Assembly: GCA_937901435.1 (NCBI GenBank) | Contig: CALGTJ010000277.1 | Coordinates: 1-6,336, forward strand | Length of the DNA: 6,336 nt | Reading direction: 5' to 3' | Source: an uncultured Rhodobacter sp. | GTDB taxonomy: Bacteria; Pseudomonadota; Alphaproteobacteria; Rhodobacterales; Rhodobacteraceae | Part shown: in pieces, positions 1-6,257 of the stretch | Layout: every line of letters begins with the position of its first letter | Numbering within the stretch: position 1 is the stretch's first letter | Notes under the pieces: model-generated | Seen by the model: only the letters and a program-made list of their open reading frames with translations | Told to the model about the DNA's origin: nothing | The model's database searches: none | Translations under genes and position numbers: made by a program

Positions 1-30
1 CGCACCCAAGAATGTTTGTTTGATTGTCAT
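1..30 (-). CDS. 5' end of a gene leaving the window (N-terminal 10 codons only)
   Basis: Reading leftwards on the minus strand, an ATG at 30-28 opens a frame that stays open to the window edge and encodes MTIKQTFLGA. A strong Shine-Dalgarno sequence, AGGGAG, lies at 43-38 with a 7-nt spacer, which is the main support for a real start. The N-terminus has a lysine followed by residues turning hydrophobic, as at the start of a signal peptide. A periplasmic solute-binding protein of an ABC transporter would fit beside a catabolic operon, but ten residues cannot establish this. The gene points the same way as the RpiR-type regulator and starts 118 bp beyond that gene's stop. It could be read from its own promoter or by read-through. 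Confidence is good that translation starts here and very low about the product. Confidence 0.6.
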   Translation of the reverse strand, partial: MTIKQTFLGA

Positions 31-148
31 TTATAGTCTCCCTGACCTTTGTATCACGCACCCTTTCCGGTGCGCGATTTGCACAACGCGCAAACACGCG
101 CCTGATCATCACAGCATCGGCAATGCGCAATTTGTTGTCACCTGAAAA
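31..148 (-). promoter_or_regulatory. Spacer and probable leader/control region of the left-edge gene
   Basis: This spacer lies between the regulator's stop codon and the start of the left-edge gene. It holds two inverted repeats. CGCACC (57-62) pairs with GGTGCG (69-74) across a 6-nt loop; no T-run follows on either strand, so it is not a classical intrinsic terminator. TTTGC (78-82) and GCAAA (90-94) frame a 7-nt centre, the shape of a small operator. A ribosome binding site, AGGGAG, is at 43-38 on the minus strand. I see no convincing -35/-10 pair. The region probably carries regulation for the left-edge gene, possibly by the adjacent regulator. Confidence 0.35.
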
Positions 149-1036
149 CTAATGTTTTTTTCGCACTCCCCAGTAGGCGTTGTTCTCCAAACGGATATCT
201 TCGTATGTTTTGATTCGCGATTTGGCTTCCTGTCCGCCGACCTCAACCAGCAGCGCCAGAAGATTTTCCATCACCGCGACGGCGCCTGCGTAACAGCAAA
301 AATGATGCGTCGACACAACCGAAACAACGAGGATTTCATCCGGGGTGAATTCGGTCGAAATAATATCGCTGTCCGTCACCATAATGAGCTTTACGCCGCG
401 CTTTTGTGCAAATTTACAGGCCTCAATTGTTTCGCGTGAGTAAGGCGTGAACGTGATCGCGATAAGCACATCATCGGGGCCGGCTTCGTTCAATTCATCT
501 ACCGCGCTGCTCATGTGGCGGGGGATTAATTGTAATGAAGGCAATGCCATACGGCCAACATAGTGGAAATAATACGCAATACCGTAGCTTGCGCGCACGG
601 CCGTCAGATAAACGTTGCGCGCACCGAGCATCATCGCCACCACACGTGCCATTTGATCTGACGATTGGCGCTCAAGTGAGCTGCGGACCACCGCGATGGT
701 ATTTGCCGCAGAATCGGCCTGCACATAGCCGGACCTGCCGCTGCTGCGCAGGTCTTCTATCCAGCCGGGCCGTTCGACCATTTCGCTTGAGAAGACGAGG
801 GCGTGGCGGAACGGTTCGCGCAGCTCATCAAAGCTTGCGAATCCGAGGACCTTCGCCATGCGCACCAAGGTGTAAGTGGAGACGCCGCTTTTCTTGGCGG
901 TTTGACGAATGGGGTCTAATCCGAAGTCCGAAGAGTGGTCGACGATGTACTTTGCCACCAGCTTAAGACGAGGCGAGAGGTTGGGCAGTTCATCCTTAAG
1001 CGTTGATATTGTTTTGGCTTTTAGGGTCGGATCCAT
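149..1036 (-). CDS. MurR/RpiR-family transcriptional regulator (HTH + SIS domain)
   Basis: This is a 295-aa cytoplasmic DNA-binding regulator, normal length for the family. Numbering from the upstream GTG at 1045, the N-terminal RpiR-type helix-turn-helix domain spans about residues 20-85. Its recognition region contains SGVSTYTLVRMAKVLGF, matching the family pattern of VS-x-x-T-x-x-R-x-x-x-x-LGF. A C-terminal SIS (sugar isomerase) fold spans about 125-265, with the segment VYLTAVRASYGIAYYFHYVG at 145-164. SIS domains in this family usually bind a phosphosugar or another small metabolite and control DNA binding. The gene diverges from the four-gene catabolic operon, so it probably regulates that operon, itself and perhaps the left-edge gene. 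I place the start at ATG 1036 rather than GTG 1045: GAGGTGA at 1048-1042 is a near-ideal Shine-Dalgarno 5 nt before that ATG, while the GTG lies inside it. The stop is TAG at 151-149. The effector is unknown, and whether it activates or represses cannot be read from sequence. Confidence 0.93.
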   Translation of the reverse strand: MDPTLKAKTISTLKDELPNLSPRLKLVAKYIVDHSSDFGLDPIRQTAKKSGVSTYTLVRMAKVLGFASFDELREPFRHALVFSSEMVERPGWIEDLRSSGRSGYVQADSAANTIAVVRSSLERQSSDQMARVVAMMLGARNVYLTAVRASYGIAYYFHYVGRMALPSLQLIPRHMSSAVDELNEAGPDDVLIAITFTPYSRETIEACKFAQKRGVKLIMVTDSDIISTEFTPDEILVVSVVSTHHFCCYAGAVAVMENLLALLVEVGGQEAKSRIKTYEDIRLENNAYWGVRKKH

Positions 1037-1041
1037 TCGAA

Positions 1042-1048
1042 TCACCTC
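1042..1048 (-). promoter_or_regulatory. Ribosome binding site that fixes the regulator's start
   Basis: On the minus strand the sequence reads GAGGTGA, then TTCGA, then ATG at 1036. This is a strong anti-16S match with a 5-nt spacer. The alternative in-frame GTG at 1045-1043 sits inside the motif and has no comparable site upstream, so the protein most likely begins MDPTLKAK. Confidence 0.7.
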
Positions 1049-1159
1049 ATTTCGGGGCCTGCTTTGAAAAACATTAGTTATTTTTTGAAGTTATTGACAG
1101 ACTTTTGTAATTCCAACACTTTGGCTTCAGATAGTTGATCACATCAGGTAAAAACCAAA
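1049..1159. promoter_or_regulatory. Divergent promoter/operator region between regulator and operon
   Basis: This AT-rich spacer must hold both start signals for the diverging transcripts. On the plus strand a perfect -35 hexamer TTGACA is at 1094-1099, but the sequence 16-18 bp downstream (around 1115-1122) is a poor -10. An alternative is TGTAAT at 1106-1111, a 5/6 match to -10, with TTGAAG at 1085-1090 as a weak -35 and a short 15-bp spacer. Possible regulator half-sites are TTTGAA at 1063-1068 and 1084-1089 (21 bp apart, two helical turns) and AGTTATT at 1076-1082 and 1089-1095. A TGATCA palindrome lies at 1136-1141. The operon's ribosome binding site is a modest AGG at 1146-1148, 11 nt before the ATG. 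The location is secure; the exact elements are tentative. Confidence 0.55.
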
Positions 1160-3550
1160 ATGCCCAATCTTCCCGAACACGCCTCTGTTGTTGTCATTGG
1201 TGGCGGTATCATGGGTTGCTCGACCCTGTATCACCTTGGAAAAATGGGTGTGTCAGATGCTGTTCTGCTTGAGCGTAACAAGCTGACAAGCGGCACAACG
1301 TGGCATTCCGCAGCCCAAGTGCGCGCGCTGCGCCATTCCCACAACCTGACGCGGATGATCCAGTATTCCGTAGATCTTTATGCGCAGCTGGAACAGGAAA
1401 CGGGGCAATCGGTTGGCTGGATTCAAAAAGGGTCACTGTCGATTGCAACCACGCCGGATCGGATGACCCACATTAAACGGCAGGAATCGCTGGCGCATGC
1501 GTATGGCATTGATGCGCGGTCCGTGTCCGCGGACGAGGCCAAAGAACGCTGGCCATTGATGAATGCCGATGACGTTTTGGGCGCGGTCTGGTCACCCGAT
1601 GATGGCCGCGTGTCGCCGTCCGATGTATGTGCCGCGCTTGTAAAAGCGGCCAAGGGATTGGGGGCGAAACTTTTTGAGGGCACAGGCGTCACAGGCATCC
1701 TAACGAAAAACGGGCGCGTGACGGGCGTTGAAACCAATCAGGGCACGGTGATGTGCGACGCGATTGCGGTGTGCACCGGTATGTGGTCCCAAGAAATCGG
1801 CGCGATGGCGGGGGCCGAAGTTCCGGCACTGGCCTGCGAACATTTCTACCTGCTGACCAAGCCGATTGAGGGGATCACAGGCAACATTCCGACCCTGTCC
1901 GATCACGATAGCCACCTTTATATCCGCGACGACAGTGGCGGGCTTTTGGTGGGCTGTTTTGAACCCATGGGCAAGCCGATTCCACCGGGATTTTTGGATG
2001 AGAATTTTGAATTCGGCCTGCTGGGGGAAGATTGGGATCACTTTGAACCGATCATGGAACTGGCGCTGAACCGATTGCCCGTTTTGGAAACGGCTGAGGT
2101 GAAGATGCTGCTGAATGGTCCCGAAAGCTTCACACCAGACGGCACGTTTATGTTGGGTGAAACGGCGGAAACCAAGGGGCTGTTCCTTGGCTGCGGGATG
2201 AATTCGGTCGGTATGGCGTCGGGTGGCGGGGCGGGTATGAACCTTGCCCACGCCATCGTCCACGGCCACACGGCCTATGATCTGGGCGAAGCGGATGCGA
2301 AACGATTTGCGCCAATCTTTAATTCCGTAGTTCACCTGATGGCCCGCGCGCCTGAAATCCTCGGCACGCATTATGAAATCGCCTATCCGGGTCGCCAGTT
2401 GAAAACCGCACGCGACCTGCGCCTGTTGCCGCTGGACGCTGAATACCGCAAAGCAGGTGCGCATATGGGGCAGTTCTACGGCTGGGAACGCCCGCTGTAT
2501 TTCGGCAAAACCGCCGAGCCTGTCATGACGTTTGATCGCCCCGATTGGCATAACAATGTGGCCGCCGAGGTTCACGCGGCCCACAACAGTGCGGCCATTT
2601 TCGATGCCTCTCCCTTCGGCAAAATCGACGTCACGGGCCCCGATGCCGAGGCGTTCTTGCTGCACACCTGCGCAGGCTATCTGGGCCGCGCGCCGGGATC
2701 GGTGATTTACACATCCGTGCTCAACGAACGCGGCACGTTTTTGTCGGACATCACCGCGCAACGCATCGCGCCCGATCACTACCGCCTGTTTGTGGGCACC
2801 AACGCCATCAAACGCGACCTTGCGCATTTCATGCGGGCCAGCGACGGGTTTGATGTGACGCTTGAAGACACGACCGAAGCCTACGCCGTCCTTGGCCTGA
2901 TGGGACCAGAGGCGGCGCGCATCGCCGCGGACTGCGGCGCACCCGAACTGAATGATCTGGGCTTTTTCAAAGTCGGCCCTGCACATATCGCGGGCCACCA
3001 CGTGCACGCTGCGCGGATGTCCTACGTCGGCGAAGCAGGCTGGGAAATCACCTGCAAGGCTACGAACGCATCGGCCATTTACGCAGCCCTGACAGCGGCG
3101 GGCGCAATACCTGCGGGCATGTTCGCCCAAACCTCAATGCGGATCGAAAAAGGGTTCTGCGCGATGGGGCATGAATTGGACAGCGACGTCACACCAATTG
3201 ACACGGGCCTTGATTTTGCCACCCGTAAATCGGGCGGGTTCATCGGCGCAGAGGCTTTGGCCCGCCATAAAGACGACGGCGCGCAAAGCCGTATCATATC
3301 GCTGCTGATTGACGATTTGGACGCTGTTCCGCTGGGCCATGAACCGATCTATCTGGGTGACAGGATCATCGGGCAAACCACATCGACGGGTTTTGGATTT
3401 CGTGTCGGGCGGCCTGTGGCCTTGGCGATGCTCAAGGCACCTGTCGCGGGCGGAACCGACGTGCGGGTCGATATCGCCGGACAAATGTTCACCGCCAAAG
3501 CCATCATCGGGCCAATGTTTGACCCAGATGGTGCGCGCATGCGGGGTTAG
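1160..3550 (+). CDS. FAD-dependent amine dehydrogenase, dimethylglycine/sarcosine dehydrogenase type with folate (GcvT) domain
   Basis: This 796-aa enzyme probably oxidises an N-methyl group on a secondary or tertiary amine and transfers the one-carbon unit to tetrahydrofolate. Residues 9-38 form a Rossmann dinucleotide-binding motif (GGGIMG at 14-19, acidic E38 ending the second strand). The segment SGTTWHSAA carries H49, at the place where dimethylglycine and sarcosine dehydrogenases attach FAD covalently. The DAO-type oxidoreductase domain runs to about 370. A short FAO_M linker follows to about 430, containing GWERP at 441-445. A GcvT/aminomethyltransferase folate domain covers about 465-700 with signatures RMSYVGEAGWEI (619-630) and RIEKGF (661-666). 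A GcvT C-terminal barrel covers about 710-790. Length and domain order match the family. There is no signal peptide, so it should be cytoplasmic, probably passing electrons to ETF. It is the first gene of the operon. The exact substrate (dimethylglycine, sarcosine or another N-methylated compound) cannot be assigned. Start ATG 1160 places the Rossmann strand at the usual distance. Confidence 0.92.
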   Translation: MPNLPEHASVVVIGGGIMGCSTLYHLGKMGVSDAVLLERNKLTSGTTWHSAAQVRALRHSHNLTRMIQYSVDLYAQLEQETGQSVGWIQKGSLSIATTPDRMTHIKRQESLAHAYGIDARSVSADEAKERWPLMNADDVLGAVWSPDDGRVSPSDVCAALVKAAKGLGAKLFEGTGVTGILTKNGRVTGVETNQGTVMCDAIAVCTGMWSQEIGAMAGAEVPALACEHFYLLTKPIEGITGNIPTLSDHDSHLYIRDDSGGLLVGCFEPMGKPIPPGFLDENFEFGLLGEDWDHFEPIMELALNRLPVLETAEVKMLLNGPESFTPDGTFMLGETAETKGLFLGCGMNSVGMASGGGAGMNLAHAIVHGHTAYDLGEADAKRFAPIFNSVVHLMARAPEILGTHYEIAYPGRQLKTARDLRLLPLDAEYRKAGAHMGQFYGWERPLYFGKTAEPVMTFDRPDWHNNVAAEVHAAHNSAAIFDASPFGKIDVTGPDAEAFLLHTCAGYLGRAPGSVIYTSVLNERGTFLSDITAQRIAPDHYRLFVGTNAIKRDLAHFMRASDGFDVTLEDTTEAYAVLGLMGPEAARIAADCGAPELNDLGFFKVGPAHIAGHHVHAARMSYVGEAGWEITCKATNASAIYAALTAAGAIPAGMFAQTSMRIEKGFCAMGHELDSDVTPIDTGLDFATRKSGGFIGAEALARHKDDGAQSRIISLLIDDLDAVPLGHEPIYLGDRIIGQTTSTGFGFRVGRPVALAMLKAPVAGGTDVRVDIAGQMFTAKAIIGPMFDPDGARMRG

Positions 3551-3553
3551 ATT

Positions 3554-4309
3554 ATGCCACGTCCCTATATATTGGTGGCCCCGACGGGTGCGCGGCGCAG
3601 CAAGGAAGATCATCCCGTGCTGCCGATCAAAACGGACGAGATTATTCAAACCGCCAAAGACTGTTCTGCCGTAGGCGCGCAAGGGCTTCATTTGCATGTG
3701 CGCGACGCGCGAGGGCATCACACACTTGATCCAGGTATTTACCGCGAAACCTTGGCAGAGCTTGCCCAGCATGTACCGGACATGGATGTGCAAATCACCA
3801 CAGAGGCTGCGAGTAAATTTGATGTGCCAACACAGCTTGCCTGTCTTGACGGCGTGAAACCAAGCTGGGCGTCGATCTCTGTGCGCGAAATTGCGCGTGA
3901 TCCGACACTAGCCTTCCGCGTCTATGGAACCTGCGCGCAAAACGGGACGCGGGTGCAGCACATCATGTATGACGTCGCAGATGTGGCACTTTTGACCGAT
4001 TGGCAATCGCGCGGGATCGTGCGCCCGGACCAAAACGATGTGATTTTTGTACTGGGCCGCTACACCACAGGACAAGTGTCCAGCCCCGCCGACCTCGCGC
4101 TGTTTTTGGACGCGTTCGGGGGCGGTGGTAAATGGATGGTCTGCGCCTTTGGGCAGAACGAACACGCCTGTTTGCAGGCTGCGGCGCGCCTAGGCGGCGA
4201 TGTGCGGGTCGGGTTCGAGAATAACTTGTGGTCCGCCGATGGCACGGTGTTTGCAGATAACGCAGCGTCGGTTCTGGCGCTGTCACATTCAATCGGGGAT
4301 GCATCATGA
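3554..4309 (+). CDS. DUF849 / beta-keto acid cleavage enzyme (BKACE, Kce-like) family protein
   Basis: This 251-aa TIM-barrel protein belongs to the family of 3-keto-5-aminohexanoate cleavage enzyme. Family members use Zn to split a 3-keto acid with acetyl-CoA into acetoacetate and a new acyl-CoA. Family marks seen: VAPTGARR near the N-terminus (8-15), HPVLPI (20-25), and the metal-binding HLHVRD at 46-51 with H46 and H48 at the positions of the known ligands. Further marks are FVLGRY (165-170) and, near the C-terminus, VRVGFENNLW (217-226) with R218 and metal-ligand E222. The residue after that Glu is N223, where characterised members have the Asp thought to be catalytic; position 14 is Arg where Kce has Glu. 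It is shorter than Kce (roughly 275 aa) but intact. It starts 3 nt after the dehydrogenase stop, with a weak GGGG at 3543-3546, and overlaps the next gene by 4 nt. Family membership is firm; reaction and substrate are not. Confidence 0.88.
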   Translation: MPRPYILVAPTGARRSKEDHPVLPIKTDEIIQTAKDCSAVGAQGLHLHVRDARGHHTLDPGIYRETLAELAQHVPDMDVQITTEAASKFDVPTQLACLDGVKPSWASISVREIARDPTLAFRVYGTCAQNGTRVQHIMYDVADVALLTDWQSRGIVRPDQNDVIFVLGRYTTGQVSSPADLALFLDAFGGGGKWMVCAFGQNEHACLQAAARLGGDVRVGFENNLWSADGTVFADNAASVLALSHSIGDAS

Positions 4310-4728
4310 TCCAAGTCATTGCACTGTCTGATGCAGGCCGCGCCGAAGACCTGCTGAGGACTTTGCGCGCCACACTGGATGACGCAACCTACACATCGCG
4401 CCTAAAAAATGCGGTCGCGAACGGCTACTGCATCTTGGGTCTTGAAGATGACGGCGCGATGGTCGGTGCTTTGGGATATCGCATCACGTTTGATCTGTGT
4501 TGGGGCAAATCGCTTTATGTCGATGATCTGGTTGTTGCCCCCGATTTGCGCGGGGGTGGTCACGGTGGTGCCTTGCTTGCTGCAGCAAAAGCGATCGCGC
4601 AAGACGCGCAGTGCGATCATATGCGGCTTTGCAGTGGATTAACGCGCCTTGATGCGCATCGCTTTTATGAAACCCACGGTTTTGGCGGTTTCAGCAAACA
4701 ATTCGTTCTTGCCCTGAAAGGCACCTGA
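4306..4728 (+). CDS. GNAT-family N-acetyltransferase
   Basis: This 140-aa single-domain protein should transfer an acetyl group from acetyl-CoA to an amine. The acetyl-CoA pyrophosphate-binding motif A is clear: VDDLVVAPDLRGGGHGGALL at 72-91, fitting the R-x-x-G-x-G pattern with R82, G85 and G87. The C-terminal motif RLDAHRFYETHGF (114-126) is typical of the fold, and Y121 sits where many GNATs keep the general-acid tyrosine. It is soluble, with no signal peptide. Its ATG overlaps the TGA of the upstream gene (ATGA, 4306-4309), with GGGGA at 4295-4299 as ribosome binding site, so it is translationally coupled. The substrate is unknown. Candidates by context are the demethylated amine, an amino acid intermediate, or a toxic by-product. 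A role in protein modification is also possible but less suggested by the setting. Confidence 0.9.
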   Translation: MIQVIALSDAGRAEDLLRTLRATLDDATYTSRLKNAVANGYCILGLEDDGAMVGALGYRITFDLCWGKSLYVDDLVVAPDLRGGGHGGALLAAAKAIAQDAQCDHMRLCSGLTRLDAHRFYETHGFGGFSKQFVLALKGT

Positions 4729-4729
4729 T

Positions 4730-6049
4730 ATGTCCCATGTTTTTCCGCGTCACTGCCAGTCTGATTTGCCCACCGCCGTTGGGGGCGACGGGTGTTTTCT
4801 GATCGATCACACCGGAAAACGATACTTTGACGGGTCCGGCGGGGCTGCGGTGTCCTGCCTCGGACATTCCAATGCCCGCGTGACACAAGCAATCAAAGAT
4901 CAGGTCGACAAACTGGCCTTTGCGCATACCGGATTTTTCACCTCCGATCCGGCAGAAGACCTCGCTGATCTGCTGATCGAACACGCCCCCGGTGATCTGG
5001 ACCGCGTCTATTTCGTGTCCGGTGGGTCCGAAGCGGTCGAGGCCGCGATCAAACTGGCGCGTCAGTTTCACGTTGAGAACGGAGAACCGCAGCGCGAACA
5101 CGTCATCGCACGTCGCCAAAGCTATCATGGCAATACCCTAGGTGCGCTGTCGGCAGGTGGAAACGAGATGCGGCGCAAGCAATTCTCGCCCCTTCTTGTC
5201 GGGATGAGCCATATCGCCCCCTGTTATGAATACGCCGAACGGGGCGAGGACGAAACGCTTGAGGTCTACGGACAGCGCGTCGCAAATGAGCTTGAAGAAG
5301 AAATCCTGCGTCTTGGCGCGGACAAAGTCATCGCGTTTCTGGCCGAACCTGTTGTTGGTGCCACGCTGGGTGCCGTGGCCGCAGTTGACGGATATTTCAC
5401 TCGGATACGCGAGATTTGCGACCAATATGGCGTCTTGCTGATTTTGGACGAGGTCATGTGCGGCATGGGGCGTACAGGTCATTTGTTTGCCTGTTCAGCC
5501 GATGATGTGACCCCTGACATTGTATGCATCGCCAAAGGTCTGGGGGCTGGATACCAGCCGATTGGCGCGATGCTGTGCACCAAAAGAATATATGATGTGA
5601 TCGCAGAAGGGTCCGGGTTTTTCCAGCATGGACATACCTATGTCGGCCACCCCGTCGCGGCGGCGGCGGCCTTGGCTGTTTTGAAAGAAATTCTTGAGAA
5701 TGATTTGATCGCGCAGGTGCGCAAACGTGGGACTTATTTTGAGGCGCAACTGCGCAAGCGGTTCGGGCAACATCCCCATGTCGGCGAGATTCGGGGCCGA
5801 GGCCTATTTTGGGGGGTCGAGCTGGTCAAAGACCGCGCATCCAAAACGCCATTTGACCCAAGTCGAGGGCTTGCCGGCAAAATCAAAAAAGCAGCGTTTG
5901 ACGAAGGTCTAGTTTGCTACCCGATGCAAGGCACGCGTGACGGGGCAATTGGCGATCATATCCTTCTCGCGCCACCCTTTATCGCAACCGAGGCTGAACT
6001 GGATGGCGCATTAGACTGTTTGGACCGCGCCTTAAACGCTGTGATCTAA
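4730..6049 (+). CDS. Class III (omega-type) PLP-dependent aminotransferase
   Basis: This 439-aa cytoplasmic fold-type I aminotransferase moves an amino group from a donor amine or omega/beta-amino acid to a keto acid. Key features are visible in order: FVSGGSEAVEAAIKLAR (95-111) for PLP phosphate binding, SYHGNT (131-136) with the ring-stacking Tyr132, LILDEVMCGMGRTG (237-250) with PLP-nitrogen-binding Asp240, AKGLGAGYQPIGA (268-280) with Schiff-base Lys269, and GHTYVGHP (301-308) with Thr303. Near the C-terminus, DHILLAPPFI (409-418) has Leu412 where 4-aminobutyrate aminotransferases carry the Arg that holds the glutamate alpha-carboxylate, so a 2-oxoglutarate-specific GABA aminotransferase is unlikely. 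Length is normal and the gene intact. It starts 1 nt after the acetyltransferase stop, with GAAAGG at 4716-4721 as ribosome binding site. It is the last gene of the operon. The substrate is unassigned; beta-alanine, GABA-like or other beta-amino acids are possible. Confidence 0.92.
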   Translation: MSHVFPRHCQSDLPTAVGGDGCFLIDHTGKRYFDGSGGAAVSCLGHSNARVTQAIKDQVDKLAFAHTGFFTSDPAEDLADLLIEHAPGDLDRVYFVSGGSEAVEAAIKLARQFHVENGEPQREHVIARRQSYHGNTLGALSAGGNEMRRKQFSPLLVGMSHIAPCYEYAERGEDETLEVYGQRVANELEEEILRLGADKVIAFLAEPVVGATLGAVAAVDGYFTRIREICDQYGVLLILDEVMCGMGRTGHLFACSADDVTPDIVCIAKGLGAGYQPIGAMLCTKRIYDVIAEGSGFFQHGHTYVGHPVAAAAALAVLKEILENDLIAQVRKRGTYFEAQLRKRFGQHPHVGEIRGRGLFWGVELVKDRASKTPFDPSRGLAGKIKKAAFDEGLVCYPMQGTRDGAIGDHILLAPPFIATEAELDGALDCLDRALNAVI

Positions 6050-6073
6050 AGCCGGGCTCGAAACGAGGCTTTC
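6050..6073 (+). terminator. Weak candidate terminator hairpin after the operon
   Basis: Immediately after the TAA, AGCC (6050-6053) and TCG (6058-6060) can pair with CGAGGCT (6064-6070) around an AAA loop, leaving GGGC (6054-6057) as a 4-nt bulge. Only three T residues follow (6070-6072). The bulge and short T-run make it a poor intrinsic terminator, so the operon may end further on or by Rho. Confidence 0.3.
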
Positions 6074-6223
6074 AAAGAGTATGCATCACCGCCAAGGCGC
6101 ATATCGATTCTTAACAACGACATGCGAGATTTAGAAGGTTTGTTTCGCGACGGTTTCGTGTCAATTGTTTCTCTTATTCAGATTTTCTGCAAACTGACTA
6201 AATGACCGCAATCGCCTCGGCGA

Positions 6224-6257
6224 CGCAGCGGCTTTCAACGCTGCGAGCGCACGCAGC
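6224..6257. repeat. Three-segment inverted repeat with alternative pairings
   Basis: CGCAGCG (6224-6230) is perfectly complementary to CGCTGCG (6239-6245) across an 8-nt loop. The second segment can instead pair with CGCAGC (6252-6257) across the 6-nt AGCGCA. The two stems exclude each other. No strong T-run follows on the plus strand, so it does not look like a simple terminator. It might be a structured RNA element, a bidirectional stop, or chance in a GC-rich patch. Confidence 0.4.

Noticed and set aside
535..966. A 143-codon plus-strand open frame opposite the regulator
   Set aside because: It is very Arg/Pro/Ser-rich and antisense to the HTH-SIS coding sequence; no ribosome binding site or known motif was seen.
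1700..3130. A 476-codon open frame on the minus strand opposite the dehydrogenase gene
   Set aside because: It lies wholly antisense to a gene with clear domain motifs. Its translation is rich in Arg, His and Gly with no recognisable domain, as expected for a shadow frame in GC-rich DNA.
1160..3550. Calling the flavoprotein a glycine-cleavage T protein (gcvT) or a specific dimethylglycine dehydrogenase
   Set aside because: The N-terminal FAD oxidoreductase domain rules out plain GcvT, and the sequence alone does not settle the amine substrate, so no gene symbol was given.
3134..3793. A 219-codon minus-strand open frame spanning the dehydrogenase/DUF849 junction
   Set aside because: It is antisense to two well-supported genes, has low-complexity shadow-like composition and shows no family motif.
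4691..5128. A 145-codon minus-strand open frame opposite the aminotransferase start
   Set aside because: It is antisense to the conserved PLP-binding region of the aminotransferase and has no domain features.
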